NCBI RefSeq assembly: GCF_002300165.1
Contig: NZ_MLCE01000012.1
Coordinates: forward strand, 310,001 to 374,000
From: Streptomyces sp. Tue6028
GTDB taxonomy: Bacteria; Actinomycetota; Actinomycetes; Streptomycetales; Streptomycetaceae
DNA length: 64,000 bases
Direction: 5' to 3'
In this document: positions 7,611 to 17,053 of the stretch, piece after piece
Position numbering within the stretch: position 1 is the first letter of the stretch
Layout: the number at the start of each line of letters is the position of its first letter
Program-made: the position numbers and the translations under genes
Notes under the pieces: model-generated
Databases searched by the model: none
What the model saw: the letters and a program-made list of their open reading frames with translations, nothing else
Told to the model about the DNA's origin: nothing

Positions 7611-10343
7611 GTGGCTTCCGGATCCGATCGCAATCCGATCATCATTGGCGGCCTTCCCAGCCAGGTCCCGGACTTCGACCCTGAGGAGACTCAGGAGTGG
7701 CTCGACTCCCTCGACGCCGCCGTCGACCAGCGAGGCCGTGAGCGCGCCCGCTATCTGATGCTGCGGCTGATCGAGAGGGCCCGCGAGAAGCGCGTGGCCG
7801 TGCCCGAGATGCGCAGCACGGACTACGTCAACACGATCGCCACCAAGGACGAGCCGTTCTTCCCGGGCAACGAGGAGATCGAGCGCAAGGTCCTGAACGC
7901 GACCCGCTGGAACGCGGCCGTGATGGTCTCGCGCGCCCAGCGCCCCGGCATCGGCGTCGGCGGTCACATCGCGACCTTCGCCTCCTCCGCCTCGCTCTAC
8001 GACGTGGGCTTCAACCACTTCTTCCGCGGCAAGGACGAGGGCGACGGCGGCGACCAGGTCTTCTTCCAGGGCCACGCCTCGCCGGGCATCTACGCGCGCG
8101 CCTATCTGCTCGACCGGCTCACCGAGGAGCAGCTCGACGGGTTCCGGCAGGAGAAGTCGAAGTACCCGAACGGGCTGTCCAGCTACCCCCACCCGCGCTC
8201 CATGCCGGACTTCTGGGAGTTCCCGACCGTGTCCATGGGCCTCGGCCCGCTCGGCGCGATCTTCCAGGCGCGGATGAACCGCTACATGGAGGCCCGCGAG
8301 ATCGCGGACACCTCCAAGTCGCACGTGTGGGCGTTCCTCGGCGACGGCGAGATGGACGAGCCCGAGTCGCTCGGCCAGCTGTCGATCGCGGCGCGCGAGG
8401 GCCTGGACAACCTGACCTTCGTCGTCAACTGCAACCTCCAGCGCCTCGACGGCCCGGTGCGCGGCAACGGAAAGATCATCCAGGAGCTGGAGTCGCAGTT
8501 CCGGGGCGCCGGATGGAACGTCATCAAGCTGGTGTGGGACCGCACCTGGGACCCGCTGCTGGCGCAGGACCGCGACGGCATCCTGGTCAACAAGCTGAAC
8601 ATCACGCCGGACGGCCAGTTCCAGACGTACGCCACCGAGACCGGCGCGTACATCCGGCAGCACTTCTTCGGCGACGACCACCGGCTGCGCGCGATGGTCG
8701 AGCACATGACCGACGACCAGGTCCTGCACCTGGGCCGCGGCGGTCACGACCACAAGAAGATCTTCGCGGCGTTCTCGGCGGCCAAGGCGCACAAGGGCCA
8801 GCCGACGGTGATCCTGGCGCAGACGGTCAAGGGCTGGACGCTCGGCCCGAACTTCGAGGGCCGCAACGCCACGCACCAGATGAAGAAGCTCACGGTCGCC
8901 GACCTCAAGCACTTCCGCGACCGCCTGCACCTGCCGATCTCCGACAAGCAGCTGGAGGACGGCCTCCCGCCGTACTACCACCCCGGCCGGGACTCGGAAG
9001 AGATCCAGTACATGCACGACCGCCGCAAGGGGCTCGGCGGGTACGTACCGACGCGCCTGGTGCGTGCGAAGCCCCTGGCGCTGCCCGACGACAAGACGTA
9101 CGCGAGCGTGAAGAAGGGGTCGGGCCAGCAGTCGATCGCCACGACCATGGCCTTCGTGCGCCTGCTGAAGGACCTCATGCGGGACAAGGAGATCGGCAGG
9201 CGCTTCGTGCTGATCGCACCCGACGAGTACCGCACCTTCGGCATGGACTCGTTCTTCCCGAGCGCGAAGATCTACAACCCGCTCGGCCAGCAGTACGAAG
9301 CCGTCGACCGCGATCTGCTGCTCGCGTACAAGGAGTCCCCGACCGGCCAGATGCTGCACGACGGCATCTCGGAGGCCGGCTGCACGGCTTCGCTGATCGC
9401 GGCGGGCTCGGCGTACGCCACGCACGGCGAGCCGCTGATCCCGGTGTACGTCTTCTACTCGATGTTCGGCTTCCAGCGCACCGGCGACCAGTTCTGGCAG
9501 ATGGCCGACCAGCTGGCGCGCGGTTTCGTGCTCGGCGCCACCGCCGGCCGCACGACGCTGACCGGTGAGGGGCTCCAGCACGCGGACGGTCACTCGCAGC
9601 TGCTCGCCTCGACCAACCCGGGCTGTGTCGCCTACGACCCGGCGTACGGCTACGAGATCGCGCACATCGTGCAGGACGGCCTGCGCCGGATGTACGGCCC
9701 GGACGCGGAGGACGTCTTCTACTACCTCACGGTCTACAACGAGCCGATCCAGCACCCGGCCGAGCCGGAGAACGTGGACGTCGAGGGCATCCTGAAGGGC
9801 CTCCACCGCATCGGCGAGGGCACCTCCGGATCGATCCCGGCGCAGATCCTCGCCTCCGGCGTCGCCGTGCCGTGGGCGATCGAGGCTCAGCGGATCCTCG
9901 CCGAGGAGTGGAACGTCAAGGCGGACGTCTGGTCGGCGACCTCCTGGAACGAGCTGCGGCGCGAGGCCGTCGAGGTGGAGCGGCACAACCTCCTGCACCC
10001 CGAGGAGGAACAGCGCGTCCCCTACGTGACGCAGCGGCTGTCCGCCGTCCAGGGCCCGTTCGTGGCCGTCTCCGACTGGATGCGTTCGGTCCCGGACCAG
10101 ATCTCGCGCTGGGTGCCGGGCACCTACCAATCACTGGGTGCGGACGGGTTCGGCTTCGCGGACACCCGCGGCGCGGCCCGGCGCTTCTTCCACATCGACG
10201 CACAGTCGATCGTGGTCGCGGTGCTCACCGAGCTGGCCCGTGAGGGCAAGGTGGACCGCTCGGTGCTGAAGCAGGCGATCGACCGCTACCAGCTGCTCGA
10301 CGTGGCGGCGGCCGACCCGGGTGCCGCGGGCGGCGACGCGTAG
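7611..10343 (+). CDS. aceE: Pyruvate dehydrogenase E1 component, homodimeric type
   Basis: 910 residues, full length for AceE. It decarboxylates pyruvate with thiamine diphosphate and acetylates the lipoyl group of E2 in the pyruvate dehydrogenase complex, feeding acetyl-CoA to the TCA cycle and fatty acid synthesis. The ThDP/Mg motif [10 protein letters not shown] begins at residue 244 and is followed by [47 protein letters not shown] and the C-terminal transketolase half ([31 protein letters not shown]) are all present. GTG start with GAAGGA 6 nt upstream. No E2 or E3 gene follows, which is usual for actinobacteria, where they lie elsewhere. Confidence 0.97.
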   Translation: MASGSDRNPIIIGGLPSQVPDFDPEETQEWLDSLDAAVDQRGRERARYLMLRLIERAREKRVAVPEMRSTDYVNTIATKDEPFFPGNEEIERKVLNATRWNAAVMVSRAQRPGIGVGGHIATFASSASLYDVGFNHFFRGKDEGDGGDQVFFQGHASPGIYARAYLLDRLTEEQLDGFRQEKSKYPNGLSSYPHPRSMPDFWEFPTVSMGLGPLGAIFQARMNRYMEAREIADTSKSHVWAFLGDGEMDEPESLGQLSIAAREGLDNLTFVVNCNLQRLDGPVRGNGKIIQELESQFRGAGWNVIKLVWDRTWDPLLAQDRDGILVNKLNITPDGQFQTYATETGAYIRQHFFGDDHRLRAMVEHMTDDQVLHLGRGGHDHKKIFAAFSAAKAHKGQPTVILAQTVKGWTLGPNFEGRNATHQMKKLTVADLKHFRDRLHLPISDKQLEDGLPPYYHPGRDSEEIQYMHDRRKGLGGYVPTRLVRAKPLALPDDKTYASVKKGSGQQSIATTMAFVRLLKDLMRDKEIGRRFVLIAPDEYRTFGMDSFFPSAKIYNPLGQQYEAVDRDLLLAYKESPTGQMLHDGISEAGCTASLIAAGSAYATHGEPLIPVYVFYSMFGFQRTGDQFWQMADQLARGFVLGATAGRTTLTGEGLQHADGHSQLLASTNPGCVAYDPAYGYEIAHIVQDGLRRMYGPDAEDVFYYLTVYNEPIQHPAEPENVDVEGILKGLHRIGEGTSGSIPAQILASGVAVPWAIEAQRILAEEWNVKADVWSATSWNELRREAVEVERHNLLHPEEEQRVPYVTQRLSAVQGPFVAVSDWMRSVPDQISRWVPGTYQSLGADGFGFADTRGAARRFFHIDAQSIVVAVLTELAREGKVDRSVLKQAIDRYQLLDVAAADPGAAGGDA

Positions 10344-10405
10344 ACCGTCCGTACGGCGGCGTGAGGGGCGGCGGGGCATCGGCTCCGCCGCCCCTTCGCC
10401 GCTTC

Positions 10406-10417
10406 TACGATGCGGGC
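10406..10417 (+). promoter_or_regulatory. -10 element for leaderless channel mRNA
   Basis: TACGAT ends 6 nt before the ATG at 10418 and no Shine-Dalgarno sequence is present, predicting transcription from the A of the start codon. Confidence 0.5.
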
Positions 10418-11257
10418 ATGAAGGATGAATCGGCACAGGCCCGCTGGGAACAGCACACCCAGCGTCCCCTGCTCGCGCTCGCGGTGGCGTTCGCCGTCGC
10501 GTACGCCGTGCCGATCGTGGACAGCGACGCCGGCCGGTCGCTGGAGCTCACCTGCACGGTGGTGGAGTGGACGGTGTGGGGGGCCTTCGCCGCCGACTAT
10601 CTGGTCCGGCTGGCGCTGGCCCCTCGGCGACGCGACTTCGTGCGCGGGCACTGGCTCGATCTGTGCGCGGTGGTGCTGCCGATCCTCCAGCCGCTGCGAC
10701 TGCTGCGGCTCGTCGCCACCCTGATGCTGGTGGGACGGCGGGCGCGGATGGCCTCGCAGATCCGCCTGACGACGTACGTCGGCGGCGCGGTGATCGGGCT
10801 GCTGATGTTCGGCTCGCTCGCGGTGCTCTCCGTGGAGCGGGACTCACCCAACGGGAACATCAGAACGCTGGGCGACGCGGTGTGGTGGTCGTTCACGACG
10901 ATGACGACGGTCGGGTACGGCGATCACGCACCGACCACCGGGATGGGCCGGGTGCTCGCGGTCGGCCTGATGCTCTCCGGCATCGCGCTGCTCGGTGTCG
11001 TCACCGCCAACATCGCCGCCTGGTTCATCTCCCGCTTCGAGAAGGACGACGTGGAGGAACGCCGGCAGACCGCCGCGATCGAGGCCCTCACCGAGGAGGT
11101 GCGGGCCCTGCGCGCGGAGGTCGCCGCACTGTCCGGCGGGACGGCCACGGGTGTGCCGCACCCGGTGCCGGGAACGGTGGAGGATGCCGCGCACCGGCCC
11201 GCGTACATCACGGTGGACGGCCGTTCCGCCGGGGCGGACGACCGTCCACCGAAGTGA
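10418..11257 (+). CDS. Two-pore-type/voltage-gated-like potassium channel protein
   Basis: 279 residues. A potassium-selective ion channel subunit with hydrophobic helices near residues 18-37, 45-66, 80-98 and 122-143, a pore helix, the selectivity filter TVGYGD at residues 164-169 and a last membrane helix at about 178-203. The C-terminal region (about 205-235) is a charged coiled coil (KDDVEERRQTAAIEALTEEV cut here) that probably supports tetramer assembly. A short Arg-rich S4-like stretch (LRLLRLVATLMLVGRRARM) suggests a reduced voltage sensor. The start follows a -10 hexamer by 6 nt, so the message is probably leaderless. It stands alone between aceE and a convergent small gene. Confidence 0.9.
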   Translation: MKDESAQARWEQHTQRPLLALAVAFAVAYAVPIVDSDAGRSLELTCTVVEWTVWGAFAADYLVRLALAPRRRDFVRGHWLDLCAVVLPILQPLRLLRLVATLMLVGRRARMASQIRLTTYVGGAVIGLLMFGSLAVLSVERDSPNGNIRTLGDAVWWSFTTMTTVGYGDHAPTTGMGRVLAVGLMLSGIALLGVVTANIAAWFISRFEKDDVEERRQTAAIEALTEEVRALRAEVAALSGGTATGVPHPVPGTVEDAAHRPAYITVDGRSAGADDRPPK

Positions 11258-11276
11258 CGCCGCGCGGCGCGACCGG

Positions 11277-11582
11277 TCAGAACAGACCGTTGCCCGGGCC
11301 CGTCGAGCCCGCCAGCCACAGGACCGCGAGCAGTGTGTCGACGGCACCGAGGACCACGGCGGTCAGGGCCGGCCAGGGTCCTGAGCCCGCCCAGCGGCGG
11401 CCCATGGACAGATAGCCGCAGACGATGGCCGCCGGGCCGAGGACGATCCCCAGCGTGAAGAATCCGGCGACCGCGCAGACGAGGCCGATGATGCCAAGGG
11501 TCGCGCGATCCGGCCCGCTCCCTGACCTCGTACGGCCACGTGAACGGGGGTACCTGCGCGTACCGTGTCCGAAGCCCGCCAT
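11277..11582 (-). CDS. Small DUF4190-like membrane protein
   Basis: 101 residues. A basic N-terminus (RRYPRSRGRTRSGSG) is followed by two hydrophobic helices (ATLGIIGLVCAVAGFFTLGIVLGPAAIVCGYLS and a second near the C-terminus, ALTAVVLGAVDTLLAVLWLAG). The LGIIGLVCAV...GPAAIVCGYLS arrangement is the DUF4190 pattern seen in many Streptomyces small membrane proteins of unknown function. Two ATGs are adjacent; the second (11582) has CAGGAG at 6-nt spacing and is chosen. It converges on the channel gene with a 19-bp gap. Confidence 0.75.
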   Translation of the reverse strand: MAGFGHGTRRYPRSRGRTRSGSGPDRATLGIIGLVCAVAGFFTLGIVLGPAAIVCGYLSMGRRWAGSGPWPALTAVVLGAVDTLLAVLWLAGSTGPGNGLF

Positions 11583-11799
11583 CATAAACTCCTGAACTCC
11601 CTTGACCTTTCGGTCGGTTCGGGTCGATGCGTCGGGTACCCCCGTTCCTCACCTTCAGACCTGCACGCGCGCTGCCCCCCTCCGGCAGCGCGCCGCAGCT
11701 CCGGCCGTCCTCCCGGTCGTACGGAGGACTTGACCCACTGTGACCTGCGGCGCGGACCGAACGGGAGGGATCTTTAGCTCCGTCACCCTGATAGGCGAA

Positions 11800-11823
11800 A
11801 CCGGCCGGGACGCCCCGGCCGGT
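11800..11823 (-). terminator. Terminator hairpin after the DHA2 exporter gene
   Basis: ACCGGCCGG (11800-11808) pairs with CCGGCCGGT (11815-11823), 9 bp with a 6-nt loop, 55 bp past the exporter stop codon. The rest of the 295-bp gap to 11582 shows no gene. Confidence 0.5.
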
Positions 11824-11877
11824 CGACGGCTGCCGGACGACCGGTGCGCGGTCGCCCGTCAGCCGGTGGACGGCCCG

Positions 11878-13500
11878 TCAGATGTGCCCGGCGCCCGCCC
11901 CGACGGCCTCCGCGTTCTCGCCCCGCTTGGTGAGCATCGCGACGAAGACCGCCACGACGGCCACACCGGCGGCGACGAGACAGGCCAGGCTCATGCCGGA
12001 GATGAACGTGTCGTGGGCGACGTCGGTGATCTGCGCGGCGATCGCGGCCGGTGTGTCCTTGGTGACCGGCGCGGCACCGACCTGGACCGCCTCGCCGGCC
12101 TGGTCGAGCTGGGCCGGGGTGAGCGGCGGGAGCTTGGCGTCCGCCCAGTTGCCCGCGAGGTCGCCGTCGACCTTGGAGGCCATGACGGCGCCGAGCACCG
12201 CCGTGCCGAGGCTGCCGCCGATCTGCATCGCGGCCTGCTGGAGACCGCCGGCGACTCCGGACAGCTCCATCGGCGCGTTGCCGACGATGACCTCGGTCGC
12301 GCCGACCATGACCGGCGCGAGGCCGAGGCCGAGCAGCGCGAACCAGAGCGACATGATGCCGCTGCCCGTGTCCGTCTTCAGCGTGGACATGCCGAACATG
12401 GCGATCGCGGTGAGGGCCATGCCGCCGGCCAGCGGGATGCGCGGCCCGGACTTGGTGATCAGCGCGCCGGCCAGCGGCGAGCCCACGATCATCATGCCGG
12501 TGAGGGGCAGCAGGTGCAGACCGGCGTCGACCGGGCTCATGCCGTGCACGTTCTGCAGGTAGAAGGTGACGAAGAACAGGCCGCCCATGAAGGCGATGGC
12601 CATCAGCACCATGAGGACTACACCGGCCGACAGGGCGACGGACCGGAAGAGTCCGAGCGGGATGAGCGGCTCGCCCACCTTGGTCTCCCAGACGGCGAAG
12701 AGCACGAAGCCCAGCACCGAGGCGCCCAGGAAGGCCCAGGTCGTACCGGCGCCCCAGCCCCAGGCCGGGGCCTTGATGAGCGCCCAGACCAGGCAGAACA
12801 TGGCTCCGGACAGCAGCGCGATGCCGGGCAGGTCGAAGGAGCGGGGAGCCTTCTCGGCGCGGTGGTCGGTGAGGATGACCAGGCCGAGGACCAGCGCGAC
12901 GACGCCGACGGGCACGTTGATGAAGAACACCGACTGCCAGCTGACGTGCTGGACAAGCAGACCGCCGAGGATCGGGCCGCCCGCGGTGGAGGCGCCGATG
13001 ACCATGCCCCAGATGCCGATCGCCATGTTCAGCTTCTCGGCCGGGAAGGTCGCGCGCAGCAGGCCGAGCGCGGCCGGCATCAGCAGGGCACCGAACAGGC
13101 CCTGGAAGACGCGGAAGGTGACCACCAGGGCGATGCTGTCGGACAGGCCGATGGCTCCCGAGGCGGCGGCGAAGCCGACCACGCCCATGAGGAAGGTCTG
13201 CCGGTGTCCGAACCGGTCACCGAGCTTGCCCGCGGTGATCAGGGTGACCGCGAGGGCCAGGAAGTAACCGTTGGTGATCCACTGGACGTCGGCGAAGCTG
13301 GCGCCGAGGTCCTTCTGGATGGCCGGGTTGGCGATGGCGACGATGGTGCCGTCCAGGGCCACCATCATGACCCCGACGGCCACGGTGATGAGGGTGAACC
13401 ACGGATGGCCGCGCAGCCCCTTGGCCGGAGCCTGGCCCGACGGGTCGAGCGGACTCCTGTCCCCCGGACCCGTCTTGTCGAGGGTGGTCTGACTAGTCAT
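11878..13500 (-). CDS. DHA2-family MFS drug efflux transporter
   Basis: 540 residues with about 14 membrane helices, the EmrB/QacA (DHA2) type of proton-coupled drug exporter. Conserved motifs include VALDGTIVAIANPAIQKDLG in helix 1, GKLGDRFGHRQTF (motif A) and GGPILGGLLVQHVSWQSVFFINVP (motif C region). The ATG at 13500 has no ribosome site but lies exactly 7 nt from a TAGCCT -10 element, so the mRNA is probably leaderless. It is transcribed divergently from a TetR regulator across a 113-bp region with repeated TGACAGT sequences, so substrate-dependent derepression by that regulator is the likely control. Confidence 0.93.
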   Translation of the reverse strand: MTSQTTLDKTGPGDRSPLDPSGQAPAKGLRGHPWFTLITVAVGVMMVALDGTIVAIANPAIQKDLGASFADVQWITNGYFLALAVTLITAGKLGDRFGHRQTFLMGVVGFAAASGAIGLSDSIALVVTFRVFQGLFGALLMPAALGLLRATFPAEKLNMAIGIWGMVIGASTAGGPILGGLLVQHVSWQSVFFINVPVGVVALVLGLVILTDHRAEKAPRSFDLPGIALLSGAMFCLVWALIKAPAWGWGAGTTWAFLGASVLGFVLFAVWETKVGEPLIPLGLFRSVALSAGVVLMVLMAIAFMGGLFFVTFYLQNVHGMSPVDAGLHLLPLTGMMIVGSPLAGALITKSGPRIPLAGGMALTAIAMFGMSTLKTDTGSGIMSLWFALLGLGLAPVMVGATEVIVGNAPMELSGVAGGLQQAAMQIGGSLGTAVLGAVMASKVDGDLAGNWADAKLPPLTPAQLDQAGEAVQVGAAPVTKDTPAAIAAQITDVAHDTFISGMSLACLVAAGVAVVAVFVAMLTKRGENAEAVGAGAGHI

Positions 13501-13507
13501 GCGTTCG

Positions 13508-13537
13508 AGGCTAGTGACAGTCGCTGACAGTTGACAA
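13508..13537 (-). promoter_or_regulatory. Promoter of the DHA2 exporter
   Basis: Minus-strand TTGTCA (13532-13537), 18-bp spacer, TAGCCT (13508-13513), then 7 nt to the ATG. The spacer contains two direct TGACAGT boxes, so a bound TetR dimer would cover the core promoter. Confidence 0.6.
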
Positions 13538-13563
13538 ACCAATTCACAAGTCGGTAACTGTCA
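13515..13563. promoter_or_regulatory. Putative TetR operator region
   Basis: TGACAGT occurs at 13515-13521 and 13525-13531 and its inverted form AACTGTCA at 13556-13563, giving TGACAGTT / AACTGTCA arms 23 bp apart. The three boxes sit between the divergent TetR and exporter genes. Confidence 0.5.
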
Positions 13564-13613
13564 CGTCACTCACAGATAGGCTGAACCGGTCGAACCGCAG
13601 GGAAGCGAGGGTC

Positions 13614-14270
13614 ATGGAGACGGCGGACACGATCGGGGCGGCACCGCGCCCGGGCCTGCGTGAACGCAAGAAGCAGCGCACCCGGGACGCGCTGCTGCGA
13701 GCCGCCCTCGAACTGTTCACCACCCAGGGGTACGAGCAGACGACCGTCGACGAGATCGCCGACGCCGTCGACGTGTCCCAGCGCACCTTCTTCCGCTACT
13801 TCGCGGGCAAGGAGGACGTCGCCCTGTTCGTCCAGCGGCTCGCCGAGTCGCACTTCCTCGCCGCCGTGCGCGAACGGCCGCCCCACGAAGCGCCGTTGGA
13901 GGCGCTGCGACGGGCCGTCCTGGAGAGCTGGGACACCATCGGTGAGGCGATCGAGGCGGTCATCCCGATCGAACTGCACATGCGCACCTTCCAGTTGATC
14001 GAGTCGACCCCCGCCCTGCTCGCCGCCCACCTGCGCCGCTCCGCCGAGATGGAGGAGGAGATCGCCGGGGTGATCGCCGAGCGCGAGGGTCTGGACGTCG
14101 ACGCGGACCCACGCCCACGCGTGGCGGTCGCCGTGTTCGGCGGGGTGATGCGGGTCACAGGGCGGCTGTGGGGTGCGGGCGAGGACACCAGCGTCGAGGC
14201 GATCCGCGCACTGACGGCGTCCTATCTCGACCATGTGGGGCCCGCGTTGGCGGAGAAGTGGCGCACGTAG
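13614..14270 (+). CDS. TetR-family transcriptional regulator
   Basis: 218 residues. The N-terminal helix-turn-helix spans about residues 17-62 (RKKQRTRDALLRAALELF, YEQTTVDEIADAVDVSQRTFFRYFAGKEDVAL, each a typical TetR block). The remainder is the helical ligand-binding domain. The ATG at 13614 follows AGCGAGGG. It lies divergently from the DHA2 exporter and shares its promoter region, so it most likely represses that exporter and itself until an exported compound binds. The ligand cannot be read from the sequence. Confidence 0.92.
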   Translation: METADTIGAAPRPGLRERKKQRTRDALLRAALELFTTQGYEQTTVDEIADAVDVSQRTFFRYFAGKEDVALFVQRLAESHFLAAVRERPPHEAPLEALRRAVLESWDTIGEAIEAVIPIELHMRTFQLIESTPALLAAHLRRSAEMEEEIAGVIAEREGLDVDADPRPRVAVAVFGGVMRVTGRLWGAGEDTSVEAIRALTASYLDHVGPALAEKWRT

Positions 14271-14425
14271 CGTCACATCTCGCACAGGCGTCGCAGCCAT
14301 TCGGCCACACAGCGTGAGTATTTAACTCAAACTGAACCCGGTTTGCCCCAATTACCCCACCAGAAACGTGATCCCGCTCACTCGTTTAACGTGAGGCACT
14401 CTGCTTCTCCTAGGGTGTCCTCTCA

Positions 14426-15634
14426 GTGACTTCCTTCGACACATCTCCCCAACTCAACGTCTGGCGCGCGCTGCTCGCGCTGGCCGTGGTGTTCGTGATG
14501 CTCGCCACAAGTGGCTGGACCGCTCTCCACAGCCACCGCGGAGCCACCCCGCTCCAGGCGTCCCGCGACGCCTGGCGGCACGGGCACATCGCCGGACGGG
14601 CGCTCCCCGACGCCGAGTCGGCGCCGGGCGTGCTGGCCCGCTTCTTCGCGACGCTCGACACCCAGCAGCGCACCCGGCTCGCCCACCGCTACCCGCTCGC
14701 GGTCGGCAACATGAACGGCGCGCCCGTGACCCTGCGCTACCGGGCGAACCGCATCGCCCTCGACCAGCAGCGCAAGGTCGAGCGCAAGCGCATGCACGAC
14801 AACCGGCTGTCGCCCCTCGGACAGCGCGACGCGGGCCGCCGCATGCACCGCTACGAGGCCCTGCTGCACAAGGGCCGCAAGATCCTCGCCTTCGACCCCA
14901 TGGGGTCGGGCCGGGTCGCCGAGGTCTTCGGCAGCCTCGACAAGGCGCAGCGGATCTCGGTCGTGGTGCCCGGGGTCGACACCGACCTGCTGACCTTCCA
15001 GCGCACCTCCAAGAAGTACTCGGCTCCGGTCGGCATGGCGCGTTCGCTGTACGCGGAGGAGCGTGCCGCGGGTCCGGGCACGCGCACCGCGGTGATCGCC
15101 TGGGCCGACTACACGGCGCCCAGCGGGCTCGGCATGGACGCGGCCACCGCGATGCGGGCGAAGGAGGGCGCGGTACGGCTGAACGCGCTGCTGCGCGCCC
15201 TGCCGGGGGAAGCGCCGGTGGCGCTGTACTGCCACAGCTACGGCTCCGTGCTGTGCGGGGTCGCCGCCCACGAGCTGCCCGCCCGGGTCTCCGACATAGC
15301 GGTGGCGGGAAGCCCCGGGATGCGGACCGAGAAGGCGGCCGACCTGCACACCACGGCGCGGGTCTGGGCGATGCGGGACCGCGACGACTGGATCCAGGAC
15401 GTGCCGTACCTGGAGGTCGGCGGTCTCGGGCACGGCGCCGACCCGGTGTCGAAGGGGTTCGGTTCGCGGGTGCTGTCCGCGGACGGGGCGCAGGGGCACG
15501 CCGGCTACTTCGAGCCGGGCACGGAGAGCCTCCGCAATTTCGCGGAGATCGGTGTTGGCGCGTACCGCGCGGTGAGCTGCGCACGCGACGATGAGGCGTG
15601 CCGGGCGGGTTTGTCCGACGCCGTGTCGGCCTGA
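14426..15634 (+). CDS. Membrane-anchored/secreted alpha/beta hydrolase, DUF1023 type
   Basis: 402 residues, GTG start. Residues 11-30 are a hydrophobic signal or anchor segment (VWRALLALAVVFVMLATSGWT). A DUF1023-type alpha/beta hydrolase domain follows: ISVVVPGVDTDLLTF, AVIAWADYTAPSG and the nucleophile elbow YCHSYGS, in which the G-x-S-x-G consensus is relaxed to C-H-S-Y-G. A candidate acid/base pair lies near RDRDDWIQDVP and GHAGYFEPGTESL. Proteins of this type are widespread in streptomycetes; their substrates are unknown. It is followed by the DUF4429 gene but has its own AT-rich promoter region at 14271-14425. Confidence 0.85.
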   Translation: MTSFDTSPQLNVWRALLALAVVFVMLATSGWTALHSHRGATPLQASRDAWRHGHIAGRALPDAESAPGVLARFFATLDTQQRTRLAHRYPLAVGNMNGAPVTLRYRANRIALDQQRKVERKRMHDNRLSPLGQRDAGRRMHRYEALLHKGRKILAFDPMGSGRVAEVFGSLDKAQRISVVVPGVDTDLLTFQRTSKKYSAPVGMARSLYAEERAAGPGTRTAVIAWADYTAPSGLGMDAATAMRAKEGAVRLNALLRALPGEAPVALYCHSYGSVLCGVAAHELPARVSDIAVAGSPGMRTEKAADLHTTARVWAMRDRDDWIQDVPYLEVGGLGHGADPVSKGFGSRVLSADGAQGHAGYFEPGTESLRNFAEIGVGAYRAVSCARDDEACRAGLSDAVSA

Positions 15635-15696
15635 CGCGCGTAGAGAGCGAAAAACTGCGGTCCGTACGAGGAGGCGACGGAGGCTTGCGTGCCGCA

Positions 15697-15709
15697 TACG
15701 ATGGCCCGC
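15697..15709 (+). promoter_or_regulatory. -10 element for leaderless DUF4429 mRNA
   Basis: TACGAT (15697-15702) followed by 7 nt and the ATG at 15710; this decides the start over an upstream GTG at 15689. Confidence 0.45.
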
Positions 15710-16561
15710 ATGGGTGACGTACTGGCCGGATTTCATGCCGCCTGGGAGTTCGAGTCCGACTCCGTCCTCATCCGCTTCGAACGGGGGATTCGTACGCCGA
15801 AGCTGTTCCAGGCGCTCGGTGAACGCCGTGTCCCCCTGGAGGCGATCGCGGCGGTGACGCTGACGCCCGGGAAGCGCGGCACGGTCGTTCTGCGCGCCGT
15901 GCCACGGGCGGGCGCCGATCCGCTGATGGAGGCTGCCGCGGGACAGCTGAAGGAGGGGTGCGACCCCTACCGGCTGGTGCTGCCCGCCGACCGCGAGACC
16001 CTCGCCGAGTACTACGCGGACGAACTGCGCGACCGACTCACCACCGACGACGAACCGGCCGAACGCTATCTGGTGGATCCGCCCGCGGGGCCGCTCCATT
16101 TCAAGGCGTACGACGGGAAGGCCTCCTTCGACGGCAGGGCGGTGTCCTTCCGCTGGTTCTGGACGGGCGCCTCCTCCGCGAAGTGGAAGGCCGGCGACCA
16201 GAGTTTCCCGGTCGCCGACCTGAGCGGGGTCGAGTGGCGCTCCCCCGAGGTCTTCGAGGGCCACCTGCGGCTCCTGCGCCGTGCCCCCGCGGCCGCGCAG
16301 CCCGCCCAGGCCGACCAGGATCCGGCGGCCGTCGTCTTCGGCCTCGGCTACGGCCCGGTGCACGAGTCGCTGCCCTTCGCAGCCGCCGTACTGGCCGCGG
16401 TGCGGTCCGCCGGCCCCACAGCCGTCGCCGCACCGGCTCCCCGCCGCGATCCGGCCGACATCGCCGACCGGATCCGACACCTCGGCGAACTGCACGAGGC
16501 CGGGCTCGTCACGGACGAGGAGTTCAGCAGCAAGAAGGCCGAACTGCTGGCGGAGCTGTAG
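15710..16561 (+). CDS. DUF4429 domain protein with C-terminal SHOCT domain
   Basis: 283 residues. The N-terminal half begins MGDVLAGFHAAWEFESDSV and, with a second related segment near residues 105-190 (GPLHFKAYDGKASFDGRAVSFRW broken into family blocks), matches DUF4429, a pleckstrin-like fold predicted to bind lipid or peptide. The last 32 residues (IADRIRHLGELHEAGLVTDEEFSSKK...) are a SHOCT domain, a short helical oligomerisation module that often caps membrane-associated proteins. There is no transmembrane helix. A GTG at 15689 with GGAGG upstream is an alternative start; I prefer the ATG at 15710 because a TACGAT hexamer lies exactly 7 nt upstream. Function unknown. Confidence 0.85.
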   Translation: MGDVLAGFHAAWEFESDSVLIRFERGIRTPKLFQALGERRVPLEAIAAVTLTPGKRGTVVLRAVPRAGADPLMEAAAGQLKEGCDPYRLVLPADRETLAEYYADELRDRLTTDDEPAERYLVDPPAGPLHFKAYDGKASFDGRAVSFRWFWTGASSAKWKAGDQSFPVADLSGVEWRSPEVFEGHLRLLRRAPAAAQPAQADQDPAAVVFGLGYGPVHESLPFAAAVLAAVRSAGPTAVAAPAPRRDPADIADRIRHLGELHEAGLVTDEEFSSKKAELLAEL

Positions 16562-16650
16562 GACAGCCTCCGCATCCGGGATCCCGCCCCGCCCGGCCCG
16601 CACCATGCCCCGGGCCGGCGAGTCCCATCCCGCCCTGCCCGCACCCGTGC

Positions 16651-17024
16651 GGGCCGAGGATCTCCAGCCCGTCCGGCGCTTGAGGACAAGGCCGCCCAGG
16701 CCGACGCGGGGGTCTGGGGGCGGCAGGCCCCAGGACGACGGGACGGGCCGAGGATCTCCAGCCCGTCCGGCGCTTGAGGACAAGGCCGCCCAGGCCGACG
16801 CCGACGTCTAGCAGCGACAGCCCCAGGACGACGGCACGGGCCGAGGAATCCCAGCCCGTCCAGCGCTTGAGGACAAGGCCGCCCAGGCCGACCCGGGGGT
16901 CTAGGGGCGGCAGGCCCCAGGACGACGGGACGGGCCGAGGATCTCCAGCCCGTCCGGCGCTTGAGGACGAGGCCGTCCAGGCTGACGCGGGGGTCTAGGG
17001 GCGACAGCCCCAGGACGACGGGAC
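16651..17024. repeat. Four tandem copies of a 93-94-bp repeat
   Basis: Head-to-tail copies at 16651-16744, 16745-16837, 16838-16931 and 16932-17024, each starting GGGCCGAGG and containing CCGTCCGGCGCTTGAGGAC, with only scattered substitutions and single-base indels. There are no spacers, so this is not a CRISPR array. The unit is not a multiple of three and no reading frame is preserved. The array fills most of the 492-bp convergent gap between the DUF4429 gene and the aldo/keto reductase gene. The core is shared with inverted copies near 56.7-57.0 kb. Confidence 0.9.
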
Positions 17025-17053
17025 GGGCAGGGGCGGAGGGGGCGAAACCCGCG

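Noticed and set aside
7455..10130. Very long open frame antisense to aceE (891 codons)
   Set aside because: Its composition (Val/Leu/Arg/Asp/His-rich, no domain) is the usual mirror of a GC-rich gene, while the plus strand encodes a complete AceE.
16651..17024. CRISPR array
   Set aside because: Units of 93-94 bp are joined directly with no unique spacers and no cas genes nearby.
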